Assembly (NCBI RefSeq): GCF_002994745.2
Contig: NC_037092.1
Coordinates: forward strand, 20,485,001 to 20,549,000
Source of the DNA: Rosa chinensis
Lineage: Eukaryota > Streptophyta > Magnoliopsida > Rosales > Rosaceae
Reading direction: 5' to 3'
DNA: 64,000 nucleotides
Positions 1 to 10,340 of the stretch are shown piece after piece. The translations under genes were made by a program, and so were the position numbers. The notes below the pieces were generated by a model. That model worked only from the letters and a program-made list of their open reading frames with translations. It was not told where the DNA came from and made no database searches. Each line of letters begins with the position of its first letter. The first letter of the stretch is position 1.

Positions 1-2418
1 TATAAGCTTCTCAACAGCTCAGTTCTTTCCAGGCTGGTGTTAACTCAAGATGGGCTGCTGCAGCGCTACACATGGATTGATAGAACCCAAAGTTGGTTCC
101 TTTACTTAACAGCACAGATGGATAACTGTGACAATTATGCACTTTGTGGTGCATATGGTGCTTGCAATATCGGGAACTCCCCAGTATATGACTGCTTGAA
201 AGGTTTTGTGCCAAAATTTCCGAAAGATTGGGACACAATGGATTGGTCAAATGGGTGTGTGAGAAAGACTCCACTAGATTGCAATGGCAAAAATTTTCTG
301 ATGTACTCTGAGGTCAAATTTCCAAACACAGAACAATCCTGGTTTAACAAAAGTATGAGCCTCAAGGAATGCGAGATGGAGTGCACCAGAAACTGTTCCT
401 GCACAGCTTATTCCAATTTGTATATTAGCGAAGGAGGAACTGGGTGCTTGATGTGGTTTGGCGATCTGATTGATATGAGAAATCTCACTGAAAATGGACA
501 AGATATTTACATAAGGATGGCAGCATCAGAACAAGGTATGGAATCATATTCAACCCAAAAAGTCAGTGCTTACTACAATTCTTTACAGAATTAGAAGTCT
601 CAGTGAGTATCATTGTTCATTGTTAGATATCATGGATTCATGGTTTAGTCACATTACATGGTTTCTTCTTTAGTCTCCTGAATTTTTTGCTTTAATATCC
701 TGAAGACTATACAAAGATCAATGGTAAACCTACTAATTTCAATGTGAAGAAAAGGAGGATCATATTAATCTGTATCGTGCCATGCCATCTACTGGACTGC
801 TGATCCTGGGCCTAGCCTTCCGTCTTCTATACATTTGCGAGAAGAAACGTCGAAAAGATGGTAAGTTGTTTGTATTACTCATGTCATACAGAGCTATTTT
901 CCTAGCTAGGAAGTTCAGATATTCATAAGGAATTATTCATTTTGTTGATCGCTTATACTTTTACTTGAATTTATGTTAGTTATAAGCTCAATAAGCTCAC
1001 CTGAGAATCTAAGATGCTGAAGCATTTGCAGGAAAACTGAGACAAAGCAAGAAGGAAAATCTGGAATTACCATTGTTTGACTTGGCTACTATTGTCTATG
1101 CAAACTGTAACTTTTCAAATGACAATAAGCTTGGAGAAGGTGGTTTCGGATGTGTCTTTAAGGTATTGTCAGATAATTTTCTGTAAAAATATGTTGACAG
1201 TTTTCAAGTTACATGGTACTATATGCAGTTTGAATATGGACCGATGAATACATGTACAGATCGGACTACAGTGTGTGTACTTTTGTCATAATTAAGCGGA
1301 CTGTTGGATTTCAGGGTATGTTGAGAAATGGGCAAGAAATAGCTGTCAAAAGGCTCTCAAAACATTCTACACAAGGAGTAGATGAGTTCAAGAATGAGGT
1401 TACACATATTGCTAAACTACAGCACAGGAATCTAGTGAAGCTCCTTGGATGCTGCATTCAAGCAGACGAAATGATGCTCATCTATGACTGCATGCCTAAT
1501 AAAAGCTTGGACTTCTTTATTTTTGGTTCGTTCAACCACTCAGAAACCTTCAAGTTTAGTTTCATTAGTCCATTTGGCTGAGTTTCTAATCAGCTAATGA
1601 TTCCATTATGATTCCATTTGGCATGTTTATGTTGCAGATGAAAGAAAAAGCATGCTACTAGATTGGCCTAAGCGCTTTGGCATCATCAATGGTATTGCTC
1701 GGGGGCTCCTCTATCTTCATCAAGATTCTAGATTGAGAATAATTCATAGAGATCTCAAAGCAGGCACTATTTTATTACACAATGAATTCAACCCCAAGAT
1801 CTTAGACTTTGGTCTAGCAAGAAGTTTTGGAGGAAATGAAACTGTAGCAGAAACAGTGAGAGTGGTTGGAACCTATGGTTATATGTCCCCAGAATATGCA
1901 AGTGACAGGCTCTACTCTACCAAATCCGACATCTTTAGCTTTGGTGTTTCGGTGTTGGAGATAATAAGTGGGAAGAGAAACAGAGGATTCTCTCATCCAG
2001 ACCACGACCTCAACCTTCTTGGACATGTGAGTTTCAGCTGCAAAGCTTAAGATTTATTTTTCTTTATTTTCTGCTTCTGTTGCTAAAAGTAAGTGCTTCT
2101 TCCTTTCAGGCATGGAATCTATACACAGAAGGCAGGTGCATAGAACTGCTTGATACATCAGTAGGGGACTCCACTAATCCATCCGAGGAAGTTCTTCGAT
2201 CGATTCATGTGGGTCTTTTATGTGTGCAAAAAGATCCAAAAGATAGGCCAAGCATGTCAGATGTTGTTCTGATGTTGAGTGGTGAAGGTGCATTGCCTCA
2301 ACCTGAAAAACCTGGGTTTTATTGTATAAGTAGTGATAGGTCTGAAAACCAAGTCGATCCCTTATCTAGAGCATGCTCGGCTAATGAAGTTAGTTTTACG
2401 CTACTTGAGGCTAGATGA
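1..2418 (+). pseudogene. S-locus (G-type lectin) receptor-like kinase, copy RLK-1, 5' end outside window
   Basis: The family are plasma-membrane Ser/Thr receptor kinases with B-lectin, S-locus glycoprotein and PAN ectodomains. Visible exons: 1-535 (end of S-locus domain plus PAN, cysteine-rich), about 697-860 (juxtamembrane and membrane segment), 1032-1162 (GEGGFG glycine loop), 1315-1525 (211 bp, AVKRL lysine), 1638-2026 (catalytic and activation loops, DFGLAR, APE-like SPEYA) and 2110-2418 (C-terminal kinase lobe and DUF3403-like tail, stop at 2416). I call it a pseudogene for three reasons. A 5-bp tandem duplication at 778-787 shifts the membrane exon out of frame. The acceptor AG before that exon, present in copy RLK-3, reads AT at 695-696. 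The Mg-binding Asn of HRDLKxxN is Thr (1766-1768). Codon 187-189 is Tyr where RLK-2 and RLK-3 have Cys. The family assignment is certain; a residual expressed product cannot be excluded. Confidence 0.9.
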
Positions 2419-2638
2419 ATGATAGTTCATTTTGGTGATCATATCATCTTGGTTGATCTGTATAGGGGGTATCAATGTAGGTTCCTTTGAATTCTCAGTT
2501 AGCTTTTAGGTCGGTCAGTCATATTGGATTTATTATTTTGATCTGAACATAATAATTCGTACGTACATTGTATCTTTGTGGAAAATGAAAATGCATATGG
2601 CTCTTGATTTGAGAACTTTCCGAGTGAACTTTTTCCAA

Positions 2639-2649
2639 GTTTCCCTTGG
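2639..2649. repeat. LINE target-site duplication, left copy
   Basis: The 11-mer GTTTCCCTTGG lies directly before the LINE and is repeated directly after its poly(A) tail at 6855-6865. It sits in the RLK-1 3' flank. Confidence 0.9.
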
Positions 2650-5600
2650 AGGGTTGCTCTCAATCTCTGAGAGATAAATCTTCTATCCATGAATATGGAT
2701 ATATTGAGTTGGAATTGCAGGGGAATCTGTAATACGACTACCACTAGAGCTTTGAGGGATTTGATCACTCAAAATCAGCCTCAAATAGTCTTTCTTTGTG
2801 AGACAAAAATCAGTGCGCTAAGGGATTTCAAAGCGCTGCATAAGGAATTACGTTTTGCGCACTCTAAGGAAGTGCTGAGTGTTGGGCAGGCTGGAGGTCT
2901 GGCACTTTTCTGGTCAGAAGATGTTGATCTACACGTCCGTACCTTTTCTGCGCATCATATCGACGCAGAAGTTAGGGCAGGACCTGGTGAACCGTGGTGG
3001 AGACTAACAGGTTTCTACGGTTATGCACGCACCGGTGAACGTGGGGAGTCTTGGCAACTCCTACGTGATTTGGCTGATTTAGACTCCCTTCCATGGATAA
3101 TAATCGGCGATTTCAATGAGATATTGAATAATAGTGAGAGGTTGGGAGGGCCTTTGCGGTCGGAAAGGAAAATGAGAGGCTTCCGTGAAGCTTTGGGTTA
3201 TGGAGACCTAGTTGATCTAGGGTTTCAAGGCGCGAAGATGACATGGTGGAATGCAGAAACCCAATTACGTTTGGACAGAGCGGTTGGGACTTCTACATGG
3301 AGTGATATTTTTGGATACTCAAGGGTACGACATTTACCGCCCAGTGATTCAGATCACATTCCCATTCTATTGCAAGCAAGCTGCGTTCCTTTGCCAAAGC
3401 GTCCAAAGCGACATCGATTTAAATTTGAGTCCTTTTGGTTGCAGCATCAAGGTTGTGATCCCCTTGTGTTGGCTAATTGGAAGGCTGAAGATAGAGGTGC
3501 TCCTATGTTCATGTTAACCCGAAAAATTATTAATAGAAGATGTGCGCTAGAAACCTGGCAACGTGATACTTTCAGGCTGCGTCAAATTCAGATGGTGGAG
3601 ATTCGAGGCAGGTTAGAAGTTCTCATGAATGAACCAATGTCTGTGATGGTGTATGATGAGAAGAAAACTTTGATGACTACCTTGCAAGAACTTTTGTCGC
3701 AAGAAGAGGCTTTTTGGAAACAAAGAGCAAAAGTAACATGGTTGCAGGAGGGTGACAGAAACTCTGGTTTCTTTCATCGGAAGGCAACTAACCGTAAGCA
3801 AAAAAATAATTTGCTGGGGTTGTTTGATCATGAAGGGCACTGGCGTGATGATGATGACGGTATGGAGAATGTTGTAACTTCATATTTTTCTAAAATGTTT
3901 ACTGCTACTGATTTGGATATTGAGGCAGTTACTCTAACTTTGGAGGCGATTCAGCGTTGTGTGATTGGTGAAATGAATCAGAAGCTATGTGCCCCTTATT
4001 CAGAGGATGAGGTCCGGTGTGCTTTATTTCAGATGTACCCTACGAAGTTTCCTGGTCCGGATGGTATGCCTCCATTATTCTTTCAGCACTATTGGGAGGA
4101 TATAGGAAAAGATGTTACAGAGGCAGTACAAAGTTTTACTGGTTCCTTGTTAAAACAGATTAATTTTACTCATATTTGTCTGATCCCTAAAGTGCAAAAT
4201 CCTGAAAACATGGCAGATCTTCGTCCCATTGGTCTTTGTAATGTGATTTATAAGTTATGCTCTAAAGTGATTGCAAACAGGCTGAAGGTGTTTCTTCCAT
4301 CTCTTATCTCTCCTTTTCAAAGTGCATTTGTGCCAGGGAGACTCATTACAGATAATATCCTTGTGGCGAATGAAGTAGCTCATTTTGTCCATAATAAAAG
4401 GGAAGGGCAGGATGGTTATATTTCTTTGAAATTGGATTTGAGCAAGACTTATGATCGAATGGAATGGACTTTTTTGCGCAAAGTTTTGGAGCTGTTTGGG
4501 TTTGCTTCTGCATGGATAGAGGTGGTTATGCAGTGTGTTTGTTCTGTGAGATATTCTTTTTTGGTTAGAGGTAAACCAAGAGGGTTGGTCATCCCAACTA
4601 GAGGATTGAGACAGGGTGATCCCTTGTCACCCTATCTTTTTCTCTTAGGGGCCGAAGGGTTCTCTGCGTTGCTACAGAAAAAACAGCGTTTGGGATTATT
4701 ACCTGGTATTGCTATTTGTTCAGGGGCTCTTTCGGTTAACCATCTGTTATTTGCCGACGATAGCATGCTCTATGCTCAAGCTACACCGGAGGCTTGTTTT
4801 CAGATCAAAGATGTTATATAGACGTATGGAAGAGCTTCAGGCCAGGTGGTAAACTTTCATAAAAGTTCTGTTGTTTTTAGTAAGAATGTCACTGATTATG
4901 GGCAGATTAGAGTGGCTAATATGTTGGGAGTAGAAGTGGTGGACTCTCATGAGCGTTATCTAGGCCTCCCAACTTATGTGGGGCGGAAGAAGACAGCCAC
5001 TTTTCTATATATTAAGGAGCGGTTAGCTGAAAAACTAAAACATTGGCAAGGCAAGATGTTGAGTGGTGCAGGGAAGGATATTTTGATTAGAGTTGTGGCT
5101 CAAGCTCTACCAAATTATGCTATGAGTGTTTTTCAATTAACCAAAAATTTTTGTGAAGATCTTGAGCAGATGTGTGCTCGTTTTTGGTGGGGAAGTACAG
5201 AGGATAAGTGGAAAATACATTGGAAAAAATGGGATGATTTATGTCATGCCAAGGAAGTTGGAGGTCTGGGTTTTAGAAGTTTATCTGAGTTTAATTCTTC
5301 GATGTTGGCTAAGCAAGCTTGGAGGGTTGCTTCTAACCCGGAGTCTCTTGTGGCACAATTGTACAAAGCTAGGTATTATCCTAATGGTTCATTTTGGAAA
5401 GCAGAAGAACATGCTTCTCCTTCTTACGCTTGGAGGAGTATTTTTGCTACTAGAAATTTGTTGCATGAAGGAGCTCACTGGCAGATTGGGAATGGGAATA
5501 ATGTTCTCATATGGTCAGACTCTTGGATTCCTAGTACTGTCAATCACAGGCCACAATTGTTGGGATCGGGGCAGGATGATTTGGCTAAAGTAAGTGAGTT

Positions 5601-6854
5601 GATCATCCCTCCTAATGTATGGGATGAGCACAAAATTCGTACCACTTTTGTATGTGCAGATGCAGAAGCTATTTTGGCAATTCCCTTGAGTTCTAGGTAT
5701 CCGGATGACAAATTAACTTGGCATTTGGAGAAGAAAGGTATGTTTACTGTCAAATCTGCATATCGTCATGCCTTCTCTAAAAATGCATCTTCTCTTTCTC
5801 CTTCTGTTGTGAGTAATCAAAGAGTTTGGAAGAAAATTTGGCATGCCAAAATTCCTAGCTCGGCCAAGGTTAATGCATGGAAGATTTGTCATAACATTTT
5901 ACCTACCTTAGACAGATTGGCGTCTAAGAATGTGCTACTAGAATCTCATAATTGTATTTTTTGCAACGAAGTGGAGACAATTATTCATCTATCCAGAGAT
6001 TGTGTTTTCACTAGAGAAGTATTGAATACCAATTCACAGATTGCTAGTAATTGTCTTAGTGGGGATTCTGATCACTTGGATGCTATTAGTTGGTTGAATC
6101 TTTGTTCTGGGAAACTATCACAGACAGTGTTTGATCAGTTGTTGTTTTTTCTTTGGGGAATTTGGAAAGAAAGGAATGATAGATTGTGGGAAAATAAAAT
6201 CACTTCAGCTTGTGATATCGCTCTCATGGCATCTATCAGACTGAGTAATTTCATTTTTCACAATACGAAGCCACAAAGTTCTCATGGGGCTAGAAAAATT
6301 TTGAAGTGGAAATGTCCTCCTCTAGGTTGGTTGAAGGTGAATATTGATGGAGCTTACAATCCTGTGTCTGGCAAGGCCGCTATTGGATTCTTGATTAGAG
6401 ATTCTCAGGGGATGTTTTTGGGAGCAGTTGGGAAGATGGTGACTCATGTTCAATCTGCTGAACATGTTGAACTCATTGCTTGTAGGGAGGCAGTAGATTA
6501 TGTGTTAGAACATGGGCTTTTTCCTATATTGTTGGAGACTGATTGTTTGGTGTTGAAACAACAATTGTGTCAAGAGGAGCTACAGAATTCTTCGTATCTT
6601 GGAAGGTTATATGAGGATCTCAGACTAGATTTAGATGCAGGGCATCAAGTTCAGATTGTTCATGCTAGAAGGGAGGCTAATACCGCTGCACATATGCTGG
6701 CAGCGTTTGCTGCTGAGTCTGACCAAGTGTTCTTTTGGTCTACTACTCCATCATTTATTCAAGATGTAATTGATTCTGAAAAATGTACACCTTAATATTT
6801 TTATCAGTTATCAATAAAGTCTAACACCATTCAACTCAAAAAAAAAAAAAAAAA
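2650..6854 (+). mobile_element. L1-type LINE, 5'-truncated (ORF2 only), with poly(A) tail
   Basis: A non-LTR retrotransposon of about 4.2 kb. It starts roughly 40 bp before the ORF2 start codon and lacks an ORF1 (RNA-binding) gene, so it is probably 5'-truncated. It ends in a run of A (6839-6854) preceded by AATAAA at 6813-6818. Direct repeats of 11 bp flank it. Part of the RLK-3 3' flank (51297-51320) corresponds to the uninterrupted site, which shows the insertion came after the RLK duplication or hit only one copy. Confidence 0.95.
2689..6795 (+). pseudogene. LINE ORF2: endonuclease, reverse transcriptase, zinc-binding region, RNase H
   Basis: One reading frame of about 1368 codons, interrupted only by TAG at 4819-4821; the part after the stop (4846-6795) is in the same frame. 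Domains in order: APE-type endonuclease (starts MDILSWNCRG; GDFNE near residue 140; SDH near residue 220), reverse transcriptase (FADDS active-site motif near residue 690), the plant LINE zf-RVT domain with its Trp/Cys/His-rich stretch, and a C-terminal RNase H-like domain (VNIDGAYNP...). The stop falls just after the FADD motif, in the segment leading to the conserved ASGQxVNxxKS motif, so it would cut the protein in half. Everything else appears open, which suggests a fairly young insertion. Confidence 0.93.
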
Positions 6855-6865
6855 GTTTCCCTTGG
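6855..6865. repeat. LINE target-site duplication, right copy
   Basis: GTTTCCCTTGG follows the poly(A) tail and matches 2639-2649. The RLK-1 flank then resumes (gttagaattgtttta). Confidence 0.9.
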
Positions 6866-7680
6866 GTTAGAATTGTTTTAGGTGTTGAAAATGGTTAATG
6901 TGGGGGTGCATAATTCTGGAATGAATGAGAAATAATGGGTTTCTAATTAAGAAATGGGTCTAAGGCAAAGCAGACCTATTTAAGAAATTTCTTTAAGGAC
7001 GAATTCATTCAGAGTAAATTTGGGTAAGGCGGAATCCCCTCGAGGACAAATCTACTCGGAATGAATTTGAGTAAGGCGGAATTGGGTTATAGACTTCTAG
7101 TTAAGAAATGGGCCTAGAGAGAGGTAGGCAGGTAGCCCTACCTATTTGAGAGATTCCTCGAGATGAAATTCTCTTGAGGCATATCTGAGTAAAGTGGAAT
7201 CGGATTCTAGTCAAAAAATGGAAGGCGGCACGACCTTAGATAGGTCATTCCTCGGGTAGATCTATATAAGGTAGAATCAGGTATTCAGGTTTTGTGTGGC
7301 ATATTAGTCCTCTATCTCTATCTGCTTGACTGCAAATGTATTTAAAGGTGGTAATAGTATGTCATTGTATTTGTTTTATAAAGTTTTTTTAAGTTGGTAA
7401 TTTCTCGAGGGATTAAGTTGATATTTGATATAAGCATAATATGAGCACAGAGCATAAAAAGATTCCCAAGAATTAATTTTTGTATTCAACTTATTTGTGT
7501 ATTGTGAAAAACCGCCAATATTCACTTAGCTGATGATGATGTGATTCTAAAAACTTGAGTTTGAAAAGGTTTGTAAATGTCAAATTAACAAACTGTCTTG
7601 TCTGTTTAAATTTCAGAACACTATAAAACTTTCAAGTGTACAAATATCACGATAAATTTGTTCAATTTGCTTTTAGTTGT
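6866..7680. other. Noncoding flank with diverged tandem repeat
   Basis: No gene recognised. Between about 6930 and 7290 a unit of roughly 100-150 bp recurs two to three times in diverged form. Each has a phrase like 'ctaattaagaaatggg', then 'cctatttgagagatt', then 'gagtaaggcggaat'. The rest is AT-rich and unremarkable. Confidence 0.5.
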
Positions 7681-7960
7681 TTTTTTTTTTTTTTTTTTTG
7701 AGGGAAACATAATCAGGTTCCATTAAATTAACGACGTCTCTCCGTCAAGCTAGAAGGATTCGAAAATCCTTCATAATACATCGCAAAACTAAAAAATGAG
7801 AAAATAAAAACCCTACACCTATCCAACCCTAAATCAGAGCAACCGACTTGACAAGTAATGACTCCTAAGCCCTGCTGGTGTACTTCATCACTCATCAGTC
7901 AGCATACAGCTACGACCAAAGACTGAACAAAGTAAGAGCACTTATTCAAAACAAAAAACA
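7681..7960 (-). mobile_element. 3' end of a poly(A)-tailed retroelement, minus orientation
   Basis: A run of 18 T followed by gagggaaacataatcaggtt and 'cattaaatta.cga' resembles the reverse complement of a plant LINE or SINE-like 3' end. A related block starts at 34079 (poly-T, then 'ttcattaaattagcga'). No ORF or clear target-site duplication was found, and the inner boundary is uncertain. Confidence 0.5.
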
Positions 7961-8590
7961 TAAAAACAAACTAGGCTTTTAGTTTCTTACTTGATTATTG
8001 AACACAAGCAAATATAAATGGCTAAGTTCTCAAATAAATCTAATCTATAAATGGCTGCATGAGTTCTAAAATAAATTAGAACATTATGAAATTTTGTTAA
8101 GCAGTAAAAAACTGCACATGGATGATGGATTAGTAATGAAGTTTTGGTGTGTCCTGGAAAGAGGAAATTAGGACTCGTTGTGAAAGATAACATTTAATCG
8201 TATTTGTTTTCCGGGAAAAGTAACAGGTTAAAACAGTAATTTTCATTTTAAGCCAAATCATAAATAATACTGCTTAAAATGAAAATTACTAATGAATTTG
8301 AAGCCTCAACAACACGGCTTTGGAGCCAAATCATAGAGAATCAGTTTAGTTACTCAAACTCATAATCGAAGGCCAAGTAATTCCTGGCAAAGACCAAGTA
8401 GTAATCAGTAACTAAGGAAGTTTCGGAGTGTCATATTGCTACCTAGCTTGGCTAGAATACAATCCTTACGTATGAATGCACTCATATCATCTTTACAGTC
8501 ATGTTAACCATAAAGAACACCCTCCATTTTTTTAAGTTGGTGAAGGCTAACTGGAAGGAGGAAATAGGGTCTTTAGTCAACATGGTGGCC
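7961..8590. other. AT-rich intergenic DNA, no gene seen
   Basis: No coding region recognised. It contains the 19-bp inverted repeat listed separately at 8235-8290. The phrase 'aacagtaattttcatttta' also occurs near 35112 in the TNL upstream region, so this is probably part of the duplicated TNL flank. Confidence 0.4.
8235..8290. repeat. Perfect 19-bp inverted repeat (hairpin)
   Basis: AGTAATTTTCATTTTAAGC at 8235-8253 is exactly inverted at 8272-8290, with an 18-nt loop. The left arm resembles sequence near 35112, the right arm has no counterpart there. Confidence 0.85.
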
Positions 8591-8599
8591 TGAATTGCT

Positions 8600-8674
8600 T
8601 TATTTTTGAATAATTGAAAGATATTTCGCTGGTAAGTGCTGGGAAATTTTTTCTTTCTGCTTTTTACCTCTTTA
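8600..8674 (+). other. Left half of a TNL upstream flank, split by the 24.9-kb insertion
   Basis: The stretch 'ttgaataattgaaagatatttcgc...' to CTTTA at 8674 aligns with about 35735-35810 upstream of the intact TNL gene. The homology resumes at 33565. This marks 8674/33565 as once adjacent. Confidence 0.85.
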
Positions 8675-8889
8675 TGTTGTAGAGAATTGGAAAAATTGTA
8701 TTGTATTGTATTGTATTCATCTCACCATGATGTTTATATAGGGTTACATCATGTATACAAAAAGCAATACATAATAGCTATACTAATCAATCGCACATTA
8801 CCAGTATGTCAATCGCATATATTATAAGTCTGTTAATCGCATACATTAAGCAATACCTATTGTATTAATAGTCATTATCATTCACAACA
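8675..8889 (-). repeat. Copia LTR (outer left copy)
   Basis: Starts TGTTGTAGAGAATTGG and ends CATTCACAACA. It is followed by the purine tract on the minus strand (ctcccccttgg). It has two units of a roughly 25-bp internal repeat (aatcgcatacatta...), where the LTRs at 26735 and 33331 have about three. Preceded by CTTTA at 8670-8674. Confidence 0.9.
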
Positions 8890-9259
8890 CTCCCCCTTGG
8901 ATATTCCATGCAATAGTGTTGCCTCTGCTATGCGCTTCTAAGTTGCCTCGTCAAAAACCTTGCCAAGTAATAACCCTGTGGGAAAAAACAACCTTGGTCG
9001 AAGGAGAAAAAGAGCACAACGCGCGTGAATGTGGAGTAGTCGACATCCTTCAACACTCCCCCTTGTGCCGCTCAAACTCGGTGATGACGGTTTGATCGTT
9101 GCCTCACTAAAAACCTTGCAAGGTAACAAAAATCCTGTGGGATAAAAATAACCCTGGTCGAAGGGTAAAAAGAGCACAACACATCCTTCACTCTTCGAGA
9201 TCAAACATGTAGACATCATACCTCCCCTTGATGTCAAGGTCTCCCCCTGATTTCTACAA

Positions 9260-9516
9260 TTATGGGAGTTCGGATAATTTTCTTAATCCGATGCTCTTCA
9301 CATGTTTCTCAAAGGTAAATTTAGGTAACGACTTTGTAAACAAGTCCGCTACATTATCCTCTGAATGGATTTGATTCACTTCAATATTTAGAAGTGTTTG
9401 TTGTTGCTGATTGTAAAAGAACTTAGGCGATATGTGCTTGGTGTTGTCGCCCTTGATGAAACCTAACTTCATTTGCTCAATACAAGCTGCATTATCTTTA
9501 TAAATGCTTGTAGGTT
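9260..9516 (-). pseudogene. Copia RNase H C-terminal fragment
   Basis: Minus-strand translation matches the last 85 or so residues of the Copia polyprotein at 27344-27600: EPTSIYKDNAACIEQMKLG..., then ADLFTKSLP and the terminal IGLRKLSELP. It stops abruptly at 9516, where a CACTA-type end begins. The region 8890-9259 between it and the LTR is the Copia 3' noncoding region, which contains an internal duplication of its 'ccttgccaagtaa...ccctgtggga' block. Confidence 0.9.
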
Positions 9517-10340
9517 CACTATGCCAAAAAGGCCTTCAAACGACAGAACTGTTCTGTCATCTGAACGAACAAAAATGTGTCGTCTAGTATGGTGTCGTCT
9601 CTTGGGAGCATCAGACGACATAAAAAAAATAAAAGTCTTGTGTTGTCTGATGAGTTTTGCATTTTGGGAACATTTTGATCTGTATCTTTAAAAGCATTCA
9701 AACAACAGTTTTGTATTGTCTGATAAACAAAACAACCACAGTATTTTTTAAATGCTATTGTGTGAAGCATATTTGCAAGATTTATTTGTGTGGTCTGAAT
9801 GCCCTTAAATAAGAAATATGAAGACTCGTATGTAGTGTCTTCTCTCATACAACAACAATTAAAGGTTGTGCTAATTTACTTTAAACAACAATTATATGTA
9901 GTCGTAAAGAGTAACAGAGGACAATTAAGTGTCGTTCTAGGGTAGGTTTGTATGACATTTAAGTGTTGTGTGAAAGGTTTTGAAATTATACATATGTGAT
10001 GTTGGGAAATGGTTTAGACAATAGATATCATATTCTTTCTGTTATGTCAGTCTCATTACGACGACAATTTATTGTCGTTTGAGATTATTTAGACGATAAA
10101 TATTTGTGGTCTGAATATAAAAAGGACTACTAATGTTTTATATTGTCTGTAATCACGTCCAATCACACTTATTTGTTGTTGTTATACACTTTAGCCAATA
10201 CTTTCATCTAACTTATGTTGTTGTTTTGCCTTTCAGACTACAATTTTCTGTTGTTCCATTGTCAAAAAGACAATAGACTTCTTATTGATTTTTGTGTTGT
10301 GTCTGTGCAGCTGCAACCACACGTTTTGGTGTGCTTTTGT

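Noticed and set aside
1252..1581. Kinase frame extending past the exon borders as a separate protein
   Set aside because: The ends lie in introns; the coding part is exon 1315-1525 only.
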